Assembly (NCBI GenBank): GCA_009192285.1 | Contig: CM018603.1 | Location: 4,705,793-4,769,792, forward strand | DNA from: Morchella semilibera | Taxonomy: Eukaryota; Ascomycota; Pezizomycetes; Pezizales; Morchellaceae | Reading direction: 5' to 3' | DNA length: 64,000 nucleotides | Shown: in pieces, positions 11,765-23,467 of the stretch | How positions within the stretch are numbered: position 1 is the stretch's first letter | Layout of the letters: each line of letters opens with the position of its first letter | Notes under the pieces: model-generated | Told to the model about the DNA's origin: nothing | What the model saw: the letters and a program-made list of their open reading frames with translations, nothing else | Databases searched by the model: none | Position numbers and translations under genes: made by a program

Positions 11765-14700
11765 TTATCGAGAATAACAAAAGAAAGGAATGTATGGATG
11801 GGCCCATTTGAATTACCTAGCTGGTTTTTTCTACATGAAAGTAACATACTATAGCTATATGGAGATTTTATGTATCGCAAGAATTGAACAACTATTCTGT
11901 GCCAAGCGCTGCGGCTCAACGAGACTGTGTAGGGGTCGGTAGCAGAGCCTCATCTCGCCATAAACTTTGAGGCTCTAATCTCCTCTAGGCAACCACTCCT
12001 TCTAACCACAACGTACCCCCACCCCACACCTAAGACCTCTTCTCCAACATCGCCGTTGCTAACGTTCTCTCTCGCTAGGGCCAGAGATCACCTCCGATCT
12101 TAAACCGTATCACAGCCCCCGCTCAACCCACAGGCGTCGCTACCACCACCGAAGAAGACCTCTGGCTTCTCCGATAGCATCCCGAGCTGGTCATGTCCGT
12201 ATCTTGACTTTCCACCAGCAAGCCGACCGCACAAGCGCTTTTGAGGGGTTGAAGCACCTGGCCATGTTTTTGTGGGGACGGGCTTGCGCTGATCCAGCTC
12301 GCGTAACCGATGAGGCTCGCCTGGTTCGTAAGTAGCCTTACATGAGCTGAACTGGGTTTGGGTTGGTTTATCCTTCTGGTTGCTGTTAGATAGGTTTGCG
12401 CTTAATAGAGCTCTCTTGTGCTTGTATTTCTTTTTTATTGTGTGTTTAACTTTGATGCCTGGACCTCCTGTGATACGTATATAAGTAGTAAACTCGATAT
12501 CGCAAATTGTTCCTCCCTCTGCGCCTTCCTCCGCGCATGTGTGCGCTCCTCTCATGTATATAAATATATTCCGTAAAATAGAGGGCAAGGTGCTTTGAGT
12601 TGATAGTTGAAATCGGGATAGTTGACTAAATATTGTGACAATTGAGAAGTGAATCATTTTTAAGAACATGTAGAGCCAAAGTTGGGCTCTCAAACGTGCT
12701 TATACCGGGTACGCCCCGGCCTGGGGGTCTTCGCAGTTCACAGTTTATGGGCGTTTCCGGACTAAACTTCGCGACCATAGCACTATATGCGGGAATGAGC
12801 CTACGAAAAAGTGCCGCTCTTCATTCCCATCAACCAACATAACTAATAGCGAGTAAGGATGGGGCGCGTTGTGGTCTGGGGTCGAGTCGCGGGGGTCAGT
12901 TTTCGGGTTATTTGCAGAGTCCCCGATCGAATACTCCAGGGACTTATATAGGACCTTCCTTTTCCAATCCGATAATAGTGATCCCGAGCGGGACTTTAAT
13001 TGATGGAAAAGAGCCTGGTGGTGATGCGTAGACTTTGCCTGTATCACGACCAACCTAATGTCCGTTACATGCCATTGAGCTCACTGGTAATATTGGTGGT
13101 AGTGATGTACCCCGGGGGTCCTTAGAGTGATGTAACCAGCTCGGTACTCAGGTGGCGCGACCACCATCAAACCTAGGCCCAGTCAACCTTTTCCTTTTTC
13201 TTTTCAGGTACTTATCACAAAGCTCTACCCAATGCAATTCGATCTATAGGGATTATTTCCCAACTTGGGAGCGGTGGCCGGTTCCTTCAATCCGGTAATG
13301 GGTCGCTCCCGGAACCAGGAGCCACATGTCACTCCAGAAATAAGAGCGACTCTCTATAGGCGGTTTCTAGATCACGCAACTATTATCTCTGGAGATCAAT
13401 TCCTGGAGCCGTAGTTACCATTTACTGTGCGTGGGCGGAGATTAGGGCCAACACCCGGATGTCGTCTAGGCGGTGCCATTGAGATCTGGTCTCGTGCGAA
13501 GTGTATTTCTGCCCTTTGTTCCATCAGTATCTGGTCATGACTGCTAGGCTAGAGCTATGTGAAGCGTGGGATGCGCATGGTCAGAAAAGCTGGTGCCCGA
13601 CTCTCTTTTGGCGTGGTGGCCAATAGTTGTTCTTCCTCAACGTTGCAACACTTTGGGGACCCCTGACCCGGTACAAACCTTCAAGCTAGGCCACAAAGCA
13701 ACGGCGGTTGACAGATTAAGATCAGTTATATATATATAGGCAAATTACCTTTAGTGTAGATGGGCATATAAGAATTGACCCGAAGCCGCTATCTAAGCCG
13801 CAGCACCGGGGACTCGGGTCTCACGGCGATCCCAATATATAAGCTTGATATTTAATTGCGAGACCTCCGCACGAACATATTCCCTCATGGTAAAGACCTC
13901 CAGTAATCGGCTTAGCTGTATAAGTAGCTAAAAGTACTGGAAATTATAATCCTCCTTCGGTGCGGCGTCGGGTAGTCGCGGAGCCCGACAAGGTTCCTGG
14001 GCAGGCTCGCCCCGCCTCAAAAGAAAATATCTCTCCCGCGTCCCCCTAAGATCCAATGAAATTTTTAATTCCCCTGATTTCAAATTCCGTTCCCCTACCA
14101 ACGCAATCTCTCATGCAGTACTTTGCTAATCGAGGATACGTCCACCCGGCGGTCTCTCTAGGGATATATACCCGTTTTAAGCACGATCGGGCAGCTACTC
14201 CAGTGGGGATTTGTCGATTGTATTGGCTATCCTTGAACCAACTCCTAATACTAATATTTTCATGGTAATACATTCCTATTTAGCGCCAAATACATGTAGG
14301 TACGCCCATGTCTGGGGGCTATATGCTCTGTCCCTCCGCAGTGAGCGACCACCAGCCACGAACACCGGTCTAATCACCAATATTCATGACTTTGGTCTGT
14401 AGCCTCTATTATACTGTATCGGAAGAAGAAAGGTTGCCGCCGGCTGAAGCGATAGGCAAGGGGGTAACTACGACTAGCTCCCGGGGGGGGGGGGGGTTCG
14501 TGTGTTCTTGGTCGACTGTAAGCATAAGCCCCTCTCCTGTTTTTTTTTATTCCTTGCTATTGATACTGTAAGCCCTATAATTGCGGCCCACTCTAACATA
14601 GCAGTTACCACCCGATACTTCCTAGACATAGCAGCGCAGAACCCCCACTCAAACGGAAAGAACTATCGTAAAACCACAAACATGAACGGCATACAAAGGG

Positions 14701-17598
14701 TGAGCCAAGCAGATAAGGCAGGAAGCGAGCTCCGAAACTCTTTATCTTAGCACATGCTCTAACCTTGTGTGTGCCCTTTCCCGACCCCCCCCCCCCCCCA
14801 GATCAACCCTCCATCCACCATTACCCCAACAAAAACAACGGAAGAATACAGTTTATCTTCTCCGAAGCGCGACAACGGTCGACGGATCAGACTTTGGGGC
14901 TAATGATCCATTAGTTCTACGCAAACCGGAACCCGCGACAAGAAAAAATAATTAAGTAAAAAGAACGGGAAGACAAAACCAACGCAAAAGACACGCCCAC
15001 AGACATCATTCTACTCACATGTAACTAGAGCGCTTGGTGGGGAAGATCTCACGACTGGAAGGGTGGCAGGGTGTTTGGGTGGCTCGGATTCCATGCTTAC
15101 CAGCGGTGTTCCCCCTCGGCTCAGGCGGACTTGCACTTTCCCGAGAGGCAAAGGAGAAACTGAGTTCCCAGTCTCCACGAGTAACAACTTGAATATGCGA
15201 GCTAAACGCTCTACTATAAAAATGCAGAATGGATAAAAAAGGACAGGTACGTCTATCCCGTACTACCTCGTGTGACAATATTCAAGCTGAACAAGATGCC
15301 ATGCGGTCCGTTATTTGGCAATATCTTCATCTCCCCCTAGTCCTCTGGGAGCTCTAACATTATACAAACCGGGAATTTATCTTGGGTATTATCTCATACG
15401 TGTTGAAAGATAGGGGACCTAGCATCTGCCGGCCGTTTCCGCCGGAGCAGTAGTATTATTCGTTCCATGGTTATAAAAGCACAATTAGCGTACCTTCGGT
15501 CGTTTGCCGTGGAGGGCTAGAACAGCGTGAGGTGATTATACAACTTATTCCAGATATATAGTACGTCTGGTATTCATAGCTCTCGTCTCGGCAAAGGATA
15601 TAAATTTCGGAAAGCCGCAGGTAGCAAGATTCAGACTTCCTAGGTGCTGTTGCATGGATTAATGACACCAAAGAAGTCGGCTCTGGTGTTAATCAAAAAT
15701 TGTCCAAGCTGGTGAGATCGCCTCTTGAAGTGACAAGATTTCGATTTTCCGCTTCCATGCCTATGCGATACAGGGCTCCAATGGTTTGATAACCTCAACG
15801 CCTAGCTATCATGAAATCGTTATGAACGCACTCCAAGGGAGTCTTGTTGTAGCTGACGTATGACTCTGCGACCACAACCACCTCACCTTTGGCGGTAACT
15901 GAGAAAAATAAGGTACATGACGCCCGGAAGATCGAAAACGGGGGGTTATGTAGAGATGATATTACCTTGGCTGTTAGGCGTACGGTAGTTCTCGGTCGTT
16001 AGTTCACAGGATCCAACCCGCTTCTGGAAGATGAAGCAACTGTGAGGCGCCACCGGAGGGCCGAACCCGGGGCACAAGGATTTGCTATACTACTAGTCCT
16101 CTTCGTTTTCAAAAGCTAGCCATGTGGAGAAAGGTCAAGACCCCCTGTTTAGATCGACTGCTTCTTAGACCGTACCTGTCATGAACCACACCACACCCCT
16201 CGCGGAGGGAGCTGGAGTCTGTCAAACCTGTGGGGAATTAGAGGAACCTTTGGCTGAATTCTTGCCTTTTTACTTAAACATCGGTTTAGGAGTTCCTTCC
16301 CATTCAATGTCTGCCAAAGTTTTGACTCTACAACCCGGCGCAACCTCACGAGATGCGGTACTCTTGTACAAGTATTTACTAGGGTTCTAATGTCACAACT
16401 AACTGGATTACTGCTCCTCCCTCAACCTGATAGCCCACAACCTCCTATCCCACCTTTACAGCCTAACAGAGCAACCTAAAGTTTCTCTCCGAAACATTTT
16501 TCCCTAAAATATTTTACTAGCAGGATATAGGTGAACGTAGGATTTTCTATTGGTAGACATGTTTGCGATCCCCAACTATAGTCTTAACATTACCTGGGGT
16601 GGTAGTAGGTCAATGACATTCTTGAGTTGGTTGGGACAAAAGGTCCATATGCCGAGTTCCTGCAGGATCAGAGGAGCCGCCCGGCGCGAGCAGTATTCGG
16701 CCCAAGTGCAAGCACGGGCAGCTGCCATTGACGTCGATCGAGGGGCAAAGCGCATGAAGTCGGTCTATCCCACAAGCCCATCCAACGCATGTTTATTCCG
16801 CTATCTCTAACTACCTGGCAGTGTTTACCTATTTTTCAGTAGTGGAACTAATACTCCAGTAGTAGTAGGAATTGAGCATATCCAATTCCATGACCTAGAA
16901 GACGACAACCGTATCTCGGCCTACGCCCTGGCGCCGTGATTCCAGAAGGCAGAGGCAGGCCTGTTGCCGGGTCAGGTATAATTATATACAGACCCTGAGC
17001 TCCTCCTCCTGGTACAACCCACTACACTGACATCGAAAGCTTTCTCGGCAGCGACCAATATGTAGGGTACGAGGACGACTTCGGCAACACCGGCACGACG
17101 AATGTGGTTTCATCTCTGACGGCAGTGATGCTGGCATTGACATCCGCGATCCCTGCAGCACCCGCGGCCGCGGTTTCACTAGCCAGCTACTTATATAGCG
17201 TTTGCGACTCCTACATAACGCATCTGTGGTGGTTTTCCGTCAAGCACGATAACCATAGGCCCGCTATATCCACTGCCCGCACAAGAAGTCGTTATGTAGG
17301 GGCAGAGGGTGGTAAGATCTCCTTGTTCCTGTGCATGTACTGCAATAATCGTGCTTTCGTCAATCGGTTCGCACTCGGACGGCTAGGGGTGGTGGGTTCG
17401 GTTGTTCTCCGCGCTTGCTTTCGAGATCAGCAAGCTCAGCTATATGTCCTTGTGTGAAATTTAAATTAAGGTGTTGACTACCATTTACCCTAGGCCTGGG
17501 TATGGCCATGTTGCGCCCCGTTAGTATCAGTACAGGACCTATGGTAACATAGCTACTACGCAGTGTGATACTTGCTTGTTATTGGATTTTGACATAAC
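11765..17598. other. Long stretch without a supported gene
   Basis: No recognisable protein domain in nearly 6 kb. A 197-codon frame at 12100-12693 (minus) has no motif and a compositionally odd C-terminus; I leave it out. There are G, T and C homopolymers around 14482-14550 and 14786-14800. The sequence is probably old, fully decayed repeat DNA. Confidence 0.35.
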
Positions 17599-17955
17599 TG
17601 TACTCAGGGTGTCGGAAAGTGATGCACATTTGATAATTTATCAACCACCAGGGGTTGCATACTACATGCGATCATTTCCAGGTTAATATGAGCATTGAGA
17701 TGCATATCGTGACCAGGAACTAGAAGAAGGAGTCTGTTATCAATTCTTTTCTGTGGCCTTTACCACTCATTTTTACTACCTTGAAGTGACTTCTTCTCTA
17801 TAAGGCAAACATTAGTATCCAGACACATCCCAGGCAATAATAGAGGGGATATATACTCGAAACTCCACCCAGAAAGTATTTTGAGTTGGTGTATTTGGGT
17901 GTATGTAGGCGTTGTTAAGTCCAAATGTGCATCACTTTCCAACACCCTGGGTACA
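17599..17955. mobile_element. MITE copy 1, intact TIRs
   Basis: Roughly 350-bp non-coding element. It begins with CTCAGGGTGTCGGAAAGTG and its right end carries the inverse, with one mismatch in about 28 bases and a further match into a flanking TGTAC word. TA dinucleotides sit directly outside CTCAGGG on both ends, which would fit a Tc1/mariner-type TA duplication (inference). A second, older copy lies at 21681-22025. No transposase frame is inside. Confidence 0.8.
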
Positions 17956-18530
17956 TCTTAGGTATAAGATTTGAGGTGGGAACCTTATCACCCCCCCCCT
18001 CACCCCCATACCCTAGTTGCACGATCAGCAATATCGGATCCCCTACAATTTCCTTGCGTCACCTTCAAGTTAGGAGAGATTAGACCTTATAGGATATATT
18101 GGAGCATTTAGACAGGGTAGAAGAGCAGACGGAAAAGGCGTAGTGGAAGATAAGATTGAAAGGGAGATCGTTAAAGCTACGCTCTGAATTACAGGATATA
18201 TACCAATAAGCGATACGGTTGAGATATGGGAGAGGAGAAAAGTTTAGTATAGGAAGTTGCGTAACCTTGATGAAAAAGACAGCCTTATTAATCCCCTTTA
18301 TGTGTTTGATATATTTAGCGGCGACACCCCAAAAGAGTAAATTCATAATCCTTATATATCTGTTACATGAAACCTGACAATGATTGATATATCAGTTCTG
18401 GTCAACTCCAAGTCAGTACATAGAATAACAATGGGGTGGAAGGACGATGGAGAGTCCTTATAGACTAATTTCAATAATGGAACCAGATAAAAGATCGGAT
18501 TTTAAATACATGCTGAAAGTCTCCTATACC

Positions 18531-19914
18531 CTAACTAGATAGCCTCAGAAAGTTTGCCCCGAAGAGCTCAAGATTAGGGGTGACACCTGTCATTTCCCAT
18601 TTAAATCCCCACGGTTCCTCAGAGATAATGTTGGTCCTCAACGAAAGCTGTGTTACATCTTGCACCTCTAGCGCATTACAGAAGACCGCTGTTCTGTGAT
18701 ACAACCCCCCTAAGCCGGCCGAAACGGATATGTTTGAATAACTAGATCTTTGTCTCCATCCACCCTGACCAGAGGCGGGTAGCTCGCCCGAAACAGCCTC
18801 ATACCCACGATAAGCTAGCCAGGATACACCGGCCGAGTAAAGGACGGAGGTACGAAGTGCCTCTATGTTAAGCACAAAACCTTCTTGTGTTATCTTTGTT
18901 GCATATACCTTGACTCGCCAGGGTTCATCATTGCTCATGTCAAGTCCCGTAAGCCAGACAATTACAACCGGGTTAAAGGACACCTTCTCGGGAAATACGA
19001 TCTCTTCAGTTATGAGGGATGGGAGTTTCTCTTGATCAGGGGTCATCCAGTTTCCGAAAAGGTGCATGAATTTCATTGTCGGGTGTGCAAGCTCCAGCCA
19101 GGTACCCCCATTTTGGTAGAGGAAAGCGAGATCATGATTTTCTCCTGGAGGTACATTGACGAACGTCGATTTCCCAGTGGGGTTAAAGTAGAAATGCAGA
19201 GGCGTCCCGCTCGTTGGTGCAACGCGCTCTGGGATGCCGCTTGACCCCGGGCCTCGACGCACAACATGCGATCTCCCGTCTGGGCCGGGTTGGGTGCCGG
19301 AGGCGGAGCGGGTGGCGCTTGCTGAAAGAGACGGGTCCGCCTAGAATAGAAAACAAGTTAGTACAGAATATTAAGATAACTTCCTCGCCTAGGTTCAGTA
19401 TCCAGTGCGGACATACAGGTTGAAGGTTTGAGGAAGCACTAGTAAGCTCGGCCTTTAAGGCCTCGACCTCCGCCTCAAGACTTTTCACCCTTTCCTGGAG
19501 GGCTATATTTTCCTGTTCCGTTTTCTCGAGGTTTTCCACCCTTTTCTTGAGCTCAACATTCCGTTTCTCCGCTTCGGCGGTCTCAGCAAGCTGAGTTTTC
19601 CGTTGTTGCTGAAGCCGGACGATTACTGTTTCATTAATCTGTAAACAGTTAACCTAGGAAAGGTCCTCTAGGAGAGATGCATCTAATACCCACATTCCCG
19701 ATAAGGCGTTCAAAAACTATCTCAGGGGCGCGCGAAATGTAAGGGAGCGAGTGCTTGAAGGCTTTGTCGAATTAGTCCAGGTTTTCCCACGCCCACAAAG
19801 ACTAGGTGAGGGTAACCTACACTCAAACTCGGAGATGAGTTGCTCTGGCGGGAGTACGGAGCGGGAGACAAGGTATTGTGGTGGTGAGTATGGAATATCA
19901 GAATTGTTGGCCAT
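18531..19914 (-). CDS. Coiled-coil H-type lectin protein
   Basis: Proposed four-exon minus-strand gene. The start is ATG at 19914. Exon 2 of the safe part is 19638-19417 and exon 3 is 19340-18531. The intron 19416-19341 has GTATGT, TACTAAC and TTCTAG signals, and 19693-19639 has GTGGGT..ACAG. A further 59-nt intron inside the first exon (donor GTAGGT, weak AAAG acceptor) is needed to keep frame. Predicted length is about 397 residues. Residues 55-125 form a heptad-rich coiled coil (LEKTEQENIALQERVKSLEA). Residues 244-304 match the H-type lectin fold: a VIVWLTGLD strand, PWRVKVYATKIT, GFVLNIE and SAGVSWLAY. H-type lectins bind N-acetylgalactosamine-like sugars and act in agglutination or defence. 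No secretion signal is visible, so it may be cytosolic. Confidence 0.7.
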
Positions 19915-21680
19915 GGTGGGAGGTTTGGCAGGTTCTCTCTCGTACTAATCGTTGGGGGGAGGAAGCTCTGTTGGAGTAGAAGGTCCCACTCACAGTAGGA
20001 TCAAGGACCACCCCAGAAAGCGGGGGGGCTGGATGCCTAACCAATCACGTGGAGCTGCGGCGCGGTTATACATGTAATGGGATATAACGAGTCAGGGGAT
20101 AATAAGGTGCGAAAACGAAATATGTACCAACTGACCCGGTTGCCACATGAGAGATGCCTCGCTGAGCTGATAAATCTTATCCCTCCCTTCCGGTCTCTTT
20201 GTCCCGAAAATAGTTTTGTGCCCGAGAATCGTCAGGGTTAGGGTTAATCTCCCACCGAAAATCCGCACATTCGTATGTCATGTAGCCGCAGCCCCTGCAT
20301 CAGCTTAAGTTAAATCTAAATATATGGGCACTGCAGGGACCTCGGTGCTACCCACGGTTGGCCCGAGAATAGTAACATCGGATGTGGAAGTGAATAATAG
20401 TACACAAAAAAACATCCAGGGTCTAAGATGAATCCAAGATTTCTTTCTCCGTTGGGACAAAGGTTGTCCTTGTGACCTACTTTGGCCCTCTCTGTAGACC
20501 CTTGGTTTTTCAGGCCAACACCGGTGGTGGCCTCTATACGGGAGAATGACTTTTGTCGCCGTACGGTTGCCCGTCATCCACAAAACGCAGCGGTGGTTGT
20601 GTGGCTTGGGCTAAGACTTTTAATCTCTATACGGAGCCCCGACTGCAGCAACAAGACCGAAGGTTGGAGTATTACACCTCTGGTGGCAATTGCCCTTATA
20701 ACTCGGTCATGGGTCTATAAACGCTCCAATCACTCCCGACAAGTACATGTATATACGCAGCGTTCCTGAACGATTGTTCATTAAATTATAAACACATACA
20801 TTTGAATTTCCCTCAGTCATGGCTACATAACTTAGGGGATGCTACACTGCCCTCCGCTACCCCCCTCTCTGGCCGCACCGAGGTTTTGTGGATTGGGCAT
20901 TGATCATTGATTTTTATGTTGACTCAAATGTGTGGGCGGAGGGTGTTGCGGGGGGTGCAGCGCGAAGCCAAGGTCGTTAGGAGCTCCGCTCTGAGAGAAC
21001 GCCAAACAGAAGGCCCGGCGGCAGGCCGTTCCCATGGGAATCATGCTGGGTTAGTTGATCCGCAACCTCTTTGAAGAACAAAATCAAGGTGAGTGGTGTG
21101 TCCACCGCAGGAGCAACCTCCCAGGGGGTTCGAGATCCATATCCATGGTGGCGGGGTCGGTGTGTATGCGGGACTCCCGATATGGAAGAGAGCTCATAAA
21201 TATCGGTGCTTCAATGTATATGTTTAAAGAACTTCACCCCCGCACCCCCATATGCCGCCCCACGGTGATCAGGGAAACCTCCATCGCTCCCGGTAGAGTG
21301 ACCGGGATACGATTCCACAGAGACATGTGTACTACGGGGGATTCCGGCAGTGGAAAAAATAGATTCCGTTCTAGTGGACAAGAGGATATAAGTACATGTA
21401 GGCTTTGATATCCTAGGTGTTCATTGCACACTGTGTAGCGACGTTTGGAGAACAAAAATACCACCCGCTTCTCCCTGGCCACACAGCCCGCTGAAATCTG
21501 TTTCGCCTCCCGCGGTTTATACCTCCGCAGCAGAGTACTTGCTCTCATCGGCGGGTCCAGAGAGGATGGGGAATCAGGACCCTGACCAGCTTTGACGGGC
21601 CTGGACCGCGCATCATGAGCCTACATATACCCAGGGTGGGATTCGGGGGTTAATCAGCACCCCGGAAGTTGTCGCTGGAA
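19915..21680. other. No gene recognised
   Basis: Upstream region of the lectin gene and following DNA. A CT/GA-rich patch and a short GGGTTAGGGTTA word at about 20237 are seen, the latter too short to call telomeric. No coding frame with a motif. Confidence 0.35.
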
Positions 21681-22025
21681 TGTACTCGGGGCGTCGGAAA
21701 TTGATGCATATTTGATGATTTATCAACCACCGGAGGGTTACAAGCTACATGTGATTATTTCCAGGTTGACATGAGCGTTGAGATGTATATTGTCACCAGG
21801 AACCAAAGAAATAGCCTGTTATCAATTTTTTTCTGTGACCTTTACCACCAATTTTTTCTACCCTGAAGTGACCTCTTTCTTATAAAGCAAAAATTGAATG
21901 TCCGGACATCGCTAGATACACTAAAGGCAATAATAAAGGGAATATATACTCGAAACCCAACCAAGAAGGTATTTTGAGTTGGTGTGTTTGGGTGTATTTA
22001 GGCGTTGTTAAGTCAAAATGTGCAT
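21681..22025. mobile_element. MITE copy 2, right end lost
   Basis: Second copy of the element at 17599-17955, in the same orientation. The left terminus is TGTACTCGGGGCGTCGGAAA, with C/T-type changes relative to copy 1. Internal blocks such as TATCAACCACC and TTTTGAGTTGGTGT are conserved. Homology stops abruptly after AATGTGCAT at about 22025, so the right inverted repeat is missing. Confidence 0.75.
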
Positions 22026-22255
22026 GTAGATGTTGGGATTATTGTTGCGAGCCGGGGAAAATATATCCTCGCTGTAATAATTGCGGCAAGGTCTAGACCA
22101 CTCTTATATCATGTCATGACTGTGTTTGCCAAGGCTACTATTATTATAAAAGGGCTATTAAATTCCCTCCTGTATTACTATAAGATATCACAAGAATTAC
22201 TTCCGCTACAATAGCATTATTTCGGACAGTAGATAGGAATACACAAGAGCTAACC

Positions 22256-22648
22256 TGTTACGGGATTGCTTGGAAGTGCGGTACTGGTAGTACAATGGTA
22301 TTGTCCTGGTATGACGGTGCGATGGAAGAGTGACGTACGCCCAGAAGCGGGGTTCGGTTATAACTCGGCAACCACTACCACACCTTATGAGTGGACCCTT
22401 GTTTACCCCACCTCGTAGGAAGTCGGAGCAGTAGCGGAGGTATTGCGGGAGATTTGCTATTGAAGGAGTTAGCGGGTTTAACGGGGGTTCTTCATGTATA
22501 AATAGCTAGTAGGATTCCCGTCGTCTTAGGGGAATCATCATCCTCTCAAGCGAACGGAATCCGGTCTACAATATTACAAGTTTAAAAGCTACAGAACTAT
22601 CGCTTAGCCTTAGCCATATCTTAGTGACTTCTGAGATATCCCTTTACA
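22256..22648 (+). repeat. 5' LTR of the gypsy element
   Basis: 393 bp, TGTTA...TTACA ends, identical by eye along its length to 29348-29740. It contains a TATAAATA box at 22497-22504, the likely start of the U3-R transition. The base stretch after the LTR (22649 on) does not begin with TGG, so no standard tRNA primer site is obvious. Confidence 0.96.
22497..22504 (+). promoter_or_regulatory. LTR TATA box
   Basis: TATAAATA within the 5' LTR, about 150 bases before its end. It is the only TATA-like word in the LTR and sits where a pol II promoter for the genomic RNA is expected. The same word recurs in the 3' LTR. Confidence 0.7.
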
Positions 22649-22885
22649 CTATATTGTACCTTATCCGAACGCATACCCTATGACTGTGGAGAGAGCCATC
22701 TACTGGTACCTCCGCCTCCACGTCGCAATCAGAGAAAACCTTTGGACTCTCTGTCCAACTCTGCTTTTACTATAAGCGAGCCTACTACTTTCTCGAGACA
22801 ACACTTCGATTACCTTGTGTGATTGCTAGGTACGGATAGTACACGGGCACTCGGTATAAGAAGTAGTGATCAAGAGGATTAGTAC

Positions 22886-23467
22886 ATGCTTCGCTTCCCC
22901 TGTGAAACCTCCTTTTCCGTTCCTCGAGGCAGCGCAGAACATCTCTACTGCGGCTACCTCCAACACCAAGGCTTCTTTACCGAAGCACGCACCATCGCCA
23001 CCTTCAAGGAAAGTATCCTTGAGCCCAACTCCACCCCCTCCATCCTCATAACGCTTCGCCAAAACTCTCACGGCTTAGCGCACTCGGTACCTTGGTTCAC
23101 TACTCTACCTTGGTGCATCAACACCCCCGACCTACCCATCGAATTCTTTAAAGATGTCCCTCCCACTAGCGTTAACCTCGCGGGAAGACCAAGACATGGC
23201 AGAGGCCATCGTGGTCCGAGACAAAGACACCGCCATGGCTCAGGCCCATCCCACCATCGCCAGCAGAGCCAGGGACACCCCCGCCACAGAGCTATGGAAC
23301 CCTGCCCCCCTCAAAGCCAAAGCCCCGAAGAAGGTCCGCAAGCGAGACCCGAAGAGGATCACGCGCAGCTCTACCAGCATGGACCTCAACCCCTTCCAAA
23401 CTCCAACCAGGCAGGCCACTATTACAGTGAGGCGCTCTGGTTCGGATGGGGATATGAGCGACGCTAG
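22886..23467 (+). CDS. Extra frame upstream of gag (ORF0)
   Basis: A 193-codon frame that begins 237 bases after the 5' LTR and overlaps the gag frame by 314 bases. Its first 90 or so codons look like real protein (mixed aromatic, Cys and charged residues, W-F-T-T-L-P-W-C-I). The rest overlaps gag and looks like its shadow. It lies one frame before gag, and gag has an in-frame stop just upstream of its own ATG. It may encode a short leader protein, may join gag by frameshifting, or may be the original gag N-terminus now out of frame because of a one-base change. I recognise no domain. Confidence 0.45.
   Translation: MLRFPCETSFSVPRGSAEHLYCGYLQHQGFFTEARTIATFKESILEPNSTPSILITLRQNSHGLAHSVPWFTTLPWCINTPDLPIEFFKDVPPTSVNLAGRPRHGRGHRGPRQRHRHGSGPSHHRQQSQGHPRHRAMEPCPPQSQSPEEGPQARPEEDHAQLYQHGPQPLPNSNQAGHYYSEALWFGWGYERR

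Noticed and set aside
12100-12693. 197-codon open frame (minus)
   Set aside because: No domain, hydrophobic start followed by arbitrary composition and no splice or start context; equal to background.
20236-20250. GGGTTAGGGTTA and similar words at 35646, 39375 and 49120
   Set aside because: Two units at most, and those at 39375 and 49120 belong to repeat R4. Not telomeric arrays.
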